Shown here: in pieces, positions 1 to 6,247 of the stretch
How the letters are laid out: each line of letters begins with the position of its first letter
How positions within the stretch are numbered: position 1 is the first letter of the stretch
Notes under the pieces: generated by a model
Databases searched by the model: none
The model's input: the letters and a program-made list of their open reading frames with translations, nothing else
Told to the model about the DNA's origin: nothing
Assembly: GCA_964424545.1 (NCBI GenBank)
Contig: CAYRJN010000130.1
Coordinates: forward strand, 1 to 10,893
Origin: JAUVIB01 sp964424545
Lineage (GTDB): Bacteria; Calditrichota; Calditrichia; Calditrichales; Calditrichaceae
Reading direction: 5' to 3'
DNA: 10,893 bases
Program-made: the position numbers and the translations under genes

Positions 1-112
1 TTTTATCGGGAATCTAAATCTTGCAATTGTCCATATTCAGATTCCTTCTTTCGAAGGAATGACACGATTATACCCGTACTTTTTTCATTAATCCCTTTGC
101 GAAGCTATGTTC
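1..112. repeat. Dispersed intergenic repeat, copy 1 (cut by window start)
   Basis: This stretch matches positions 5910-6024 in the same orientation. The clearest block is 66-112 against 5978-6024, where both carry the core CATTAATCCCTTTG followed by GAAG and TATGTTC, with only scattered substitutions. A second shared block is the TTTT-(ag/tc)-GGGAA-CTA-ATCTT start at 1-22 against 5907-5927, followed by a TATTCAG block. The middle differs: here it holds a short palindrome (ATTCC-TTCTTTCGA-AGGAAT), at the other copy a longer spacer. No reading frame is conserved. It looks like a degenerate non-coding repeat whose left end lies outside the window. Confidence 0.6.
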
Positions 113-312
113 AAAACAAATTTTGACATTTGATATTCTTTGACCGCTTTGCGATTATTGTTTTTTGTTTGTATTTGTCCGCAGGTTTCATCTGTGGTTC
201 TTCATGTTTAACCGCTTCGCGTGATATTGGACCATAGTTCGATGAACGCAGTAATGAGCTTTCAATATGGATTTTTAGCAACTTACGCCGTAGCATTCCC
301 CGCCTATGGCAT

Positions 313-331
313 CCTCCCTTAGTAAGGGAGG
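313..331. repeat. Perfect short palindrome
   Basis: CCTCCCTT (313-320) and AAGGGAGG (324-331) form an 8 bp perfect inverted repeat with a 3-base loop. No T run follows on either strand, so it is not a standard terminator. Such palindromes are common parts of short interspersed repeats in intergenic DNA. Confidence 0.5.
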
Positions 332-390
332 AAGAGCGAAACGAAGGGGGATAGAAGAATCTTTGTTTCGGAATGCTTTAAAAAGTGTTT

Positions 391-404
391 CGGGCAAAAG
401 CCCG
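391..404. repeat. Short GC-rich hairpin
   Basis: CGGGC (391-395) and GCCCG (400-404) form a 5 bp stem with an AAAA loop. Neither side has an immediate T run, and the end of the leftward gene cluster is more than 300 bases away, so I do not call it a terminator. Confidence 0.35.
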
Positions 405-423
405 TTATGATTTGGTTGTCCTG

Positions 424-445
424 TCTCCGCCTTTCAAGGCGGGGA
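424..445. repeat. Strong palindrome bordering the GC-rich segment
   Basis: CCGCCTT (427-433) and AAGGCGG (436-442) pair perfectly around a 2-base centre. The pairing extends outward through T426-G443, C425-G444 and T424-A445, giving a 10 bp stem with one wobble pair. It sits exactly where the base composition turns GC-rich, so it may be an end of that element, though no matching copy is seen at the other side. Confidence 0.45.
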
Positions 446-712
446 TGGATGAATACGCCCCCTTCCAGGGACTCTAATCCCTTGTTCTATGGCATGTCGG
501 CAGGGAAAAATTCTAAGAGCCTTGAAAGGGCTTAATGTGTATAAACCGCAATGCAATTGTGGAATGAGACGAACTGCGTATAATCCGGCGGGCCTGAAGG
601 GCTCGTATGAAGAGGCGTCCGCCCATCGGCGATAAGGATGCGGCTGTCGGGGACGGCGGCCATTACAATCCCGTCCATACGGAAGAAATAATCCCCTGAA
701 AAAGGGCGCCAT
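430..712. other. GC-rich conserved-looking segment, probably a repetitive or transferred element
   Basis: This segment is visibly richer in G and C than everything around it. Both strands stay open: a leftward frame of 92 codons (712 down to 434) and a rightward frame of 48 codons starting at 489 and stopping at 633-635. The leftward peptide is rich in Pro and Arg and has no recognisable fold, and neither frame has a ribosome binding site. Long overlapping open frames on both strands are expected by chance in GC-rich DNA. The rightward frame contains AYNPAGLKGSYEEASAHRR, which from memory resembles a phrase recurring in intergenic DNA of Bacteroidota-like genomes; this is unverified. I favour a multicopy non-coding element or an insertion from another source, and not a protein gene. 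Confidence 0.4.
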
Positions 713-735
713 AGACTTTAACGCTTTTATATTTT

Positions 736-2499
736 TTACTTTTTAATAGATTGCGCTTTAATGGTTAACAGCGTAATATCGTCGTTCTCCGTGGGATCGC
801 CGGCAAAACGGTATAGCTCGTCGATAAGCCGGCTGTTCAGTTCCTTACTGTCATAGAGATTGAGATGTTCTTTGAGAAATTGCACTAAGCCTTTTTCTTC
901 AAACTCGTTTTCATCGCTGTCCATACACTCCGTAACGCCGTCCGTGAACATCACCAAACAGTCGCCCTGTTTTATCTCTCCATGACCTGTTTCATAAACG
1001 ATATCGGGCATCATACCCAAAATCAAGCCCCCTTTATCCAATCCCGTAGGTTCGTCATCATTATGAAACAGATAAGGCGGATTATGACCGGCGTTCACAT
1101 AGTCAAAGCGTCCGTTTTTAACGTTGAGTTTTAAAATGAAGAAGGTGATATATTTTTCGATGGAGGTGTTTTGATAGATCAGATTATTCAATCTTGCGCT
1201 GATTTCATTCAAAGGCATATTTTCCTGCGCCAATATCTGCAATCCGGCTTGTAAATTGGACATCAGCAGCGAAGCGGGCATCCCTTTGCCGGAAACATCC
1301 GCAACGGCAAAAATATACTCATCTTCATTTACGGGAATCACGTCAAAATAATCGCCGCCAACCATTTTACTGGCAATATTAACGGCATGAACATCATAAC
1401 CGTCAATATTCGGCATCGTTCCCGGCAGTAGCCGCGCCTGAATATTCCGCGCTAAATTTAACTCCTCTTCAAGGCGTTTTTTCTCCACAATTTCTTCAAT
1501 CATGCGGGCATTATCAAGGGAGATAACGGCGATATTGGCAATGGTGGATAGAAATTCAAAATCCGATGAAGTATAAGGCGATTTATTTAATTTTTCACCC
1601 ATAAAAAGGTATCCGTATTCGCGTTCTTTGCTAATTAACGGAACAATCACCCGCACGCCCGCGTCATACAAAGGTTTATGCGCTTTTATATTTTCTTTGA
1701 GTTTAAGAGCTTTTTCAATAATCGATGATTCCCTGCAAAATGCTTTGAAGGTTTTTATCAAATCGGCGGGAAAAAGCGCACCCTGTTTGTATATTTCATT
1801 TAAGGTATCATTTTCTTTTAGTACGATGAGGAACTGATTGATCAGCAACTGCCCCATTAAAGAGAAAGAGAGCTGTTTGAGTATTTGTTCGCGATCGAAT
1901 ATGCGATTGAGCTCTTTGCCGATTTCGAACAACGTATTCAATTCTTGTACTTTCTGATCCAGACTGCGGTTGCTGCGGCTCAGCTGTTCCAAAATTTTGG
2001 CGTTTTCGATGGCTTGTACGGCAATGTTGGATATAGAAACTAAAAATTCCACTTCATTGGTCGTATATTTTCCGCCAATCAACTTTTTTCCGTAAGCAAT
2101 AAGGCCTTTAAATCCGCTGTTTGATACAAAAGGAATAATCAGACTGATTTTATTTTGCTTAAAGAATTCGCCCCATTCCGTATCGTCTTCGATCTCTTCG
2201 ACAAAAAAAGAGCGATTGGGCAATTCATTAATTTTAATGTTTTTTCCCGATAAGCTTTCCGGAAGACCCTTAAGGTTCTGAATGGTATAGTTATTATAGT
2301 GGTCGCCGAAGAGGACGACGCCTCGGCTTATCATCATTCTGCCCATGGGTACCAGCAAAATATTGTCTAGAATGGACTGTAGATTAAGAGTGGAGTTTAA
2401 GGTCTTACTAATTTCGAAGAGCGCCGAAAGCTCAAATATTCGTTTATCAAGTTCGCTTTTTTCGCCCTTAACCGGCTTATCATTTTGATAGCGCGCCAT
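736..2499 (-). CDS. Soluble tandem-GAF SpoIIE-type protein phosphatase (RsbU-like)
   Basis: 587 residues with no signal peptide or membrane segment, so cytosolic. Two GAF-like sensor domains lie at about 23-168 and 185-332; both begin with a similar helix (ELSALFEISK, ELNTLFEIGK) and end with a similar one (NIAVQAIENAKI, NIAVISLDNARM), so they look duplicated. A charged helical linker (333-352) leads to a PP2C-fold SpoIIE domain (353-582). Likely metal-binding aspartates are D383 in GGDYFD, D401 in DVSGKG, D520 in TDGVTE and D574 in DDITLL; all expected motifs are present, so the enzyme should be active. By family, it would dephosphorylate the Ser-phosphorylated STAS protein two genes upstream. 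Its start overlaps the kinase gene by 20 bases, with GAGGG close before the ATG, implying translational coupling. The ligand bound by the GAF domains cannot be told from sequence. Confidence 0.9.
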   Translation of the reverse strand: MARYQNDKPVKGEKSELDKRIFELSALFEISKTLNSTLNLQSILDNILLVPMGRMMISRGVVLFGDHYNNYTIQNLKGLPESLSGKNIKINELPNRSFFVEEIEDDTEWGEFFKQNKISLIIPFVSNSGFKGLIAYGKKLIGGKYTTNEVEFLVSISNIAVQAIENAKILEQLSRSNRSLDQKVQELNTLFEIGKELNRIFDREQILKQLSFSLMGQLLINQFLIVLKENDTLNEIYKQGALFPADLIKTFKAFCRESSIIEKALKLKENIKAHKPLYDAGVRVIVPLISKEREYGYLFMGEKLNKSPYTSSDFEFLSTIANIAVISLDNARMIEEIVEKKRLEEELNLARNIQARLLPGTMPNIDGYDVHAVNIASKMVGGDYFDVIPVNEDEYIFAVADVSGKGMPASLLMSNLQAGLQILAQENMPLNEISARLNNLIYQNTSIEKYITFFILKLNVKNGRFDYVNAGHNPPYLFHNDDEPTGLDKGGLILGMMPDIVYETGHGEIKQGDCLVMFTDGVTECMDSDENEFEEKGLVQFLKEHLNLYDSKELNSRLIDELYRFAGDPTENDDITLLTIKAQSIKK

Positions 2500-2920
2500 T
2501 TTCCCTCAGAAACTTGGTTAATATTACCTGATTTTTAACGCCCTTGTGAAAATTATATTCCACATTATCCATCAGTGTTCTCATTAGATGAATGCCCAGT
2601 CCTCCCTTACGGGATTCATGAATATATTTGGACAAATCCGGTTTGCCCAATTTGCTCACATCAAAACCTTTGCCCTTATCGCAGACGGTTATTTGTATTT
2701 TATCGTCATCGAGAATAACCGCAATTTCGATCATTCGGCGCGAATCGTATTTATGCGCGTGTTTGATCACATTGGTACAGGCTTCGTCAACAGCGAGGGC
2801 GATTTGTTCGCTCGTTTCATCATCAAAACCGCCCTTAAGAGCGATACGGATGATAAAATCGCGGATGATTTCCAAATTCTCCGTTGCGCTGGCTATTTTC
2901 AGATTAAATTTCTTTTTCAT
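2480..2920 (-). CDS. Anti-sigma-type serine protein kinase, HATPase fold (RsbW/SpoIIAB-like)
   Basis: 146 residues, the normal length for a stand-alone RsbW/SpoIIAB family kinase. The Bergerat ATP-binding motifs are intact: the N box AVDEACTNVIKHA with E46 and N50, the G1 box DKGKGFD (81-87) and the G2 box KGGLGIHLM (105-113). There is no histidine-kinase dimerisation domain, which separates it from two-component sensors. By family it phosphorylates the partner STAS protein encoded 30 bases upstream and, in the unphosphorylated-partner state, is released from its target. The target is classically a sigma factor, but none is encoded nearby. The start has only a weak AGAGAG ribosome binding site. 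Its 3' end overlaps the next phosphatase gene by 20 bases, supporting one operon. Confidence 0.9.
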   Translation of the reverse strand: MKKKFNLKIASATENLEIIRDFIIRIALKGGFDDETSEQIALAVDEACTNVIKHAHKYDSRRMIEIAVILDDDKIQITVCDKGKGFDVSKLGKPDLSKYIHESRKGGLGIHLMRTLMDNVEYNFHKGVKNQVILTKFLRENGALSK

Positions 2921-2950
2921 GTTGCTCTCTTAGTATAATTAACGCAGCGT

Positions 2951-3295
2951 CTAAGCGAATTTGGTTTTAGCCTCTTCTTCATTTTCATATATCTCATATA
3001 AGGCCGGAAAACCGAGCAGATCAAACACCCTGTACACTTTCGACGATAAATTCGACATTTTAATATCGCCGTTTTTCTCTCGGATTTCTTCAATAAAACC
3101 CATAATAACGCCTAATCCGGCGCTGCTGATATAATCGAGTTGCTCCATATTGACGATAATTTTAACTTTATCGTTTTTAATCAATTGTTGCAGCGCTTTT
3201 TCAAATTGCGGCGCCGTGTGGGCGTCTAAAAATCCTTTCAAATACAAAACGGTTACGTTATTTTTTTCCGCTTGAGAAATCTCAAAGCCGCTCAT
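2951..3295 (-). CDS. STAS-domain anti-anti-sigma factor (RsbV/SpoIIAA-like)
   Basis: 114 residues, a single STAS domain and nothing else. The phosphorylation loop reads DYISSAGLGVI (54-64). Aligned with the classical DS(S/T)G loop, Ser58 is the expected phosphosite, Ser57 replaces the usual Asp and Ala59 the second Ser/Thr. Known role of the family: when unphosphorylated it binds the RsbW-type kinase and frees the kinase's target; phosphorylation by the kinase ends this, and SpoIIE-type phosphatases reverse it. The kinase gene follows after 30 bases. The upstream gap to the membrane phosphatase is about 120 bases, longer than other gaps in the cluster, so an internal promoter is possible. A clear GGAGG precedes the ATG. 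Confidence 0.92.
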   Translation of the reverse strand: MSGFEISQAEKNNVTVLYLKGFLDAHTAPQFEKALQQLIKNDKVKIIVNMEQLDYISSAGLGVIMGFIEEIREKNGDIKMSNLSSKVYRVFDLLGFPALYEIYENEEEAKTKFA

Positions 3296-3300
3296 GGATA

Positions 3301-3305
3301 CCTCC
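3301..3305 (-). promoter_or_regulatory. Ribosome binding site of the STAS gene
   Basis: GGAGG on the minus strand, 5 bases before the ATG at 3295. It is the best Shine-Dalgarno match in the cluster and fixes the start; it also suggests the STAS protein is translated more strongly than its partners, whose sites are weaker. Confidence 0.75.
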
Positions 3306-3400
3306 GCCTATCTTCTGTTTTTAATTTATATACGTTAAAATTGCCAATAATGTTTAATTTGCAGCCTATTAATTGTTTCTTACAAATACTCGCCGGCCAA

Positions 3401-3420
3401 ATAGCAGAGTCGGCTGCTAT
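3401..3420 (-). promoter_or_regulatory. Intercistronic hairpin overlapping the phosphatase stop codon
   Basis: ATAGCAG and CTGCTAT form a perfect 7 bp inverted repeat with a 6-base loop. Read on the minus strand, the stop codon TAG of the upstream phosphatase lies in the first arm. No T run follows, so it is not a standard terminator. It could protect or process the transcript between the first and second gene; this is inference. Confidence 0.35.
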
Positions 3421-5507
3421 CCCGTTTTTAAAATGATCATCGTCAAATCGTCCTGCAGCTTGGTGCCTTTTAAAAAAGCCATAATTTCATCAATAATCTT
3501 TTCGTCCATTTCTTGCGGGTCAAGATGGCCGTACTTGCGGACGACCTCGCTCAAACGTTCTTCGCCAAACTCTTCGTCGTCCACGTTACGCGCTTCGGTT
3601 AAACCGTCCGTATAAAAAACAAAAACATCGTCTTTGTCATATTTTACGGTATATTCTTCGAGAATACGGTCAAAATTATAACCGCTATCCAAGCCGACGG
3701 CTAAACCGTTCGGCTCTAACAAAGTCGTTTCGGAAGAAGCGGCATGAAAATAAACTACCGGGCTGTGTCCCGCCCTGCTGAACGTGAGCTCTTTTTTACG
3801 CGTATTGACGACGGCCGCAATCATACTGATAAATGATTTTCGCTCAAGGGAATTGTATAAAATTTTATTGGCGGATTTTAAAATTTCTGCGGGCGATGAG
3901 TGTGTTAACGAAAGCGATTGAATTACGCCTTTTGTTTCAGCCATATAAAAAGCCGCCGAAGTGCCTTTACCGCTCACGTCGCCGATTACCAGACCGATGC
4001 TATTCGCTTTTTTATTAAAGAAATCATAATAATCACCGCCGACCTCATAGGCCGTTATCATATTGGCGTGAAACTCAATATTTTTTAATTTCGGCAGTTC
4101 TTGCGGTAAGAGCTTTAATTGTACGTTTCTGGCGATATCAAGCTCTTGCTGCATGCGCTCTTTTTCAAGGGAGCTTTTTACCAACTGGGCATTTTCCATA
4201 GCAATCGCCGCTTGATTGGCATAAGCTTCCAGCATATTGAGATCATCGGGATTAAAGCCGTAGGTTGTTTTTTTTGCCGCGTAAAGGATACCGAGAAAAC
4301 TGCCGTTGGATGTAATAAGCGGCGCACCGGCCAGCGATTCGATGTTGTTTTTCCATTTTTTAATCGTGATAAATTCGGAATCTTTGGCGATCTCATTAAT
4401 GGAAAGCGCCTTTTTTTGTGTAAGAATCTTATAACTGATATTCTGATCATGATTATTTTTAATCTCCATATCCTTTTCTTCAAGATTAACGCTATGGGCG
4501 ATGTAAAATTCTTTTTTTTCTTGATCGTATAATTCTAACCAAGTATACGTCGATTCAATCACATCCGAGCCCATTTTTGTTACTAACTTGATCAATTTGT
4601 TATAGTTCAATTCGCCGGTAATTGCCCGGCTTAAATTATGCAGCGAAGAAACCTCCTTCATTTTGCGGTCAAAAATGCGCGCGGTGGGTAAATGAATTAA
4701 AAGCGTAACGGTGGCAAAAGAAGTATAAAGCATTAGGAATGACCATGAGATGTAGGTAAACGCGCTCACCACAATACTATGCGAAGGCAGGGAATCTTTA
4801 AACCCAAAATCGAAAAGATAGGAAATTACCCAGGTCACCAGCATAGATGCAAAAAAATAAGTGTATTTTTCATTACGGTATAGCTGTGAAATCCAACTGT
4901 TGCGCGTGGCAAGGATAATAAGGAAGAAAACGGTAATAAGATATGATATTGAAATATACAACGAAGATAAGGAAACGCCTGAAAAATTGAATTCGGGCGG
5001 TTTATTATATAATACCACCAACAAAATATTGGTTATGGCGGCAATACTCGCAAACACAATATATATAAACGTCCAGTGTTTACGTTTATAATAAATCAGA
5101 TTTTTAACGATAATTAACAGCGGTATTATAACGGCTATGGAAATCCAAGAGGCAATATTTGAAAAGATAACGCTTTTCATGGTTTCGGGAATACGGGGAA
5201 AGCCGCCGGGCGCATAAGAGGGAGAAAGCGCCATGGAACCGATAAAAATACTCATATACAAAATAGCGAGTAAAACAACAAGCCGTTTCAGTTGCGAACG
5301 CACATCGAAATCTTTATAAAAGCGCCTTGTTTTTAAAAAGAAAAAGTAAAGAATGAGGATTAGACCGTTTAACGCTTCATTAATATAATGCCAGGATTGA
5401 ACGTTTATGGAGCTGTAATAGTTGAAAATATCGTTGATTAGAGTAATTAAACTTAGAAAAAGAATAACGATAATATATAATTTAGGCGCTATTTGAATTT
5501 TTTTCAT
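3417..5507 (-). CDS. Membrane-anchored GAF/SpoIIE-type protein phosphatase (RsbU-like)
   Basis: 696 residues. The first 275 hold about eight hydrophobic segments (near 10-28, 44-58, 75-93, 117-136, 146-166, 180-200, 215-233 and 243-270), a membrane sensor I cannot assign to a named family. A GAF-like domain follows (about 286-440), then a helical linker (440-462), then the PP2C-fold SpoIIE phosphatase (462-695). Likely metal-binding aspartates are D492 in GGDYYD, D510 in GDVSGKG, D634 in TDGLTE and D687 in DDLTMI; the catalytic set is complete. The enzyme should remove phosphate from the STAS protein encoded next, coupling a membrane or external cue to the switch. It is the first gene of the leftward cluster. 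The ATG at 5507 has no good ribosome binding site, but the hydrophobic N-terminus MKKIQIAPKLYIIVILFLSL supports this start. Confidence 0.9.
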   Translation of the reverse strand: MKKIQIAPKLYIIVILFLSLITLINDIFNYYSSINVQSWHYINEALNGLILILYFFFLKTRRFYKDFDVRSQLKRLVVLLAILYMSIFIGSMALSPSYAPGGFPRIPETMKSVIFSNIASWISIAVIIPLLIIVKNLIYYKRKHWTFIYIVFASIAAITNILLVVLYNKPPEFNFSGVSLSSLYISISYLITVFFLIILATRNSWISQLYRNEKYTYFFASMLVTWVISYLFDFGFKDSLPSHSIVVSAFTYISWSFLMLYTSFATVTLLIHLPTARIFDRKMKEVSSLHNLSRAITGELNYNKLIKLVTKMGSDVIESTYTWLELYDQEKKEFYIAHSVNLEEKDMEIKNNHDQNISYKILTQKKALSINEIAKDSEFITIKKWKNNIESLAGAPLITSNGSFLGILYAAKKTTYGFNPDDLNMLEAYANQAAIAMENAQLVKSSLEKERMQQELDIARNVQLKLLPQELPKLKNIEFHANMITAYEVGGDYYDFFNKKANSIGLVIGDVSGKGTSAAFYMAETKGVIQSLSLTHSSPAEILKSANKILYNSLERKSFISMIAAVVNTRKKELTFSRAGHSPVVYFHAASSETTLLEPNGLAVGLDSGYNFDRILEEYTVKYDKDDVFVFYTDGLTEARNVDDEEFGEERLSEVVRKYGHLDPQEMDEKIIDEIMAFLKGTKLQDDLTMIILKTG

Positions 5508-5890
5508 TTAAAACACAAACTTTTTAAAACAGATTAAGAATTAAATTTCTTATCACAGTTTAATAATCAATAAGGAAAAATAAAAGAAAAAATTTCGAAT
5601 TGAGAAAAGAATTCTTTAATGTGTATACAGTTTTGTAAGCGTTTTTATTCAAATTCTTTTTACATTCGATAAAACGCGTTATTTATCTAAAAGTTGCAGA
5701 ATTAAGAAAGATTTTAGGGGCGTTGTTAAAGATTAGTATCGAAATTTCAAAAAATTAGCGAATTTCAGACATTTTTAATAATATTATAAACTTCATTTTT
5801 TTTTATACGCTCTATTTCGGATTGTCCGATTAAATCGACAATGAAAAATAATAGTGTATCATACAATTATTCCAACCGGCGCTCCCCTAT
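5508..5890. other. AT-rich intergenic region upstream of the signalling cluster
   Basis: No gene is supported. The cluster's promoter should lie here. One weak minus-strand candidate is TTGAAT (5652-5647) with TATACA (5627-5622), but the 19-base spacing is longer than ideal, and no sigma-B-like or Bacteroidota -7 box stands out. The stretch is dominated by A and T tracts (for example 5570-5600 and 5798-5803). One imperfect palindrome is listed separately. Confidence 0.4.
5821..5842. promoter_or_regulatory. Imperfect palindrome, possible operator
   Basis: ATTGTC-c-GATT-a-AATC-GACAAT: ten paired bases per arm with one extra C and a single central base. The centre is too short for an RNA hairpin, so a dimeric DNA-binding protein is the more natural reading. 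It lies about 310 bases upstream of the phosphatase start and 400 upstream of the fucosidase start, so which gene it would serve is unclear. Confidence 0.25.
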
Positions 5891-6024
5891 TGTCATTCCC
5901 ACATGTTTTAAGCGGGAAACTATATCTTCCTATTCAGGATTCGGATTCTCGGATTTATGTGAAAATGACGCGTTGACGATTCTACCCGCACGTATTTCAT
6001 TAATCCCTTTGTGAAGTTATGTTC
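5891..6024. repeat. Dispersed intergenic repeat, copy 2
   Basis: Starts with TGTCATTCCCACATG and the near-inverted AGCGGGAA, a type of short GTCATTCCC...GGGAA repeat seen in many bacterial intergenic regions, and ends with the CATTAATCCCTTTG core plus GAAG and TATGTTC, shared with positions 86-112. The region up to 5930 matches the start of the window. It lies between two divergent genes, is not translated in any conserved frame, and shows the whole left half that copy 1 lacks. Confidence 0.6.
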
Positions 6025-6124
6025 TTTTGAGATAATGAAAAAAGAAAATAAAAAATTTATCGGTTATCATGATCTAACCCGCTTAAAACGCGAGGGAGTC
6101 ATTTTTTCAACCTTTAAATAAAAA

Positions 6125-6156
6125 AAAATGTTGGGATTATCATGCGAAAACATTTT
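6125..6156. promoter_or_regulatory. Spaced inverted repeat upstream of the fucosidase gene
   Basis: AAAATGTT (6125-6132) and AACATTTT (6149-6156) are perfect inverted 8-mers separated by 16 bases, about 90 bases before the fucosidase ATG. It could be a regulator site or a leader hairpin. AT-rich inverted repeats of this size can arise by chance, so this is a weak call. I saw no convincing promoter boxes between here and the gene. Confidence 0.2.
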
Positions 6157-6234
6157 GAGAATATGCTTTGGTTGTTTTATATTGTCCGTATTAATTGAAC
6201 AAAAGGCAAAGCATGTTGTGTGAATTATAAGGTA

Positions 6235-6240
6235 AAGGAG
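6235..6240 (+). promoter_or_regulatory. Ribosome binding site of the fucosidase gene
   Basis: AAGGAG seven bases before the ATG at 6248. It sets the start and places the signal peptide directly at the N-terminus. Confidence 0.75.
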
Positions 6241-6247
6241 CGGGAAG

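Larger units (their letters stand above)
113..429. other. Intergenic stretch without a supported gene; palindrome-rich
   Basis: No open frame here has a credible ribosome binding site or a recognisable product. The stretch contains two similar short phrases, ACCGCTTTGCG (near 143) and ACCGCTTCGCG (near 210), and palindromes listed separately. Together with the truncated repeat at the left edge it looks like accumulated debris of short intergenic repeats rather than a decayed gene. It lies downstream of the leftward signalling cluster, so any transcript read-through from that cluster would run into it. Confidence 0.5.

Noticed and set aside
113..429. CRISPR array or tandem repeat array in the palindrome-rich intergenic DNA
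   Set aside because: The palindromes differ from each other in sequence and spacing, and no regular repeat-spacer pattern is present.
489..635. 48-codon rightward open frame in the same segment
   Set aside because: No ribosome binding site and no recognised family; kept only as a hint that the segment may be a conserved element.
694..706. Weak hairpin CCCT-gaaaa-AGGG as the terminator of the signalling cluster
   Set aside because: Only a 4 bp stem and the following bases on the minus strand (GATTATTTC) are a poor T tract.
434..712. 92-residue leftward open frame in the GC-rich segment as a protein gene
   Set aside because: No ribosome binding site, Pro/Arg-rich composition without recognisable fold, and an equally open frame on the opposite strand; typical of chance frames in GC-rich DNA.
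2588..2938. Rightward frames opposite the kinase gene (101 and 116 codons)
   Set aside because: They lie fully antisense to a gene with intact family motifs and show no protein-like features of their own.
736..5507. Two-component sensor kinase system
   Set aside because: The HATPase protein has no dimerisation/phosphoacceptor histidine domain and no receiver domain is present; the STAS and SpoIIE partners identify partner switching.
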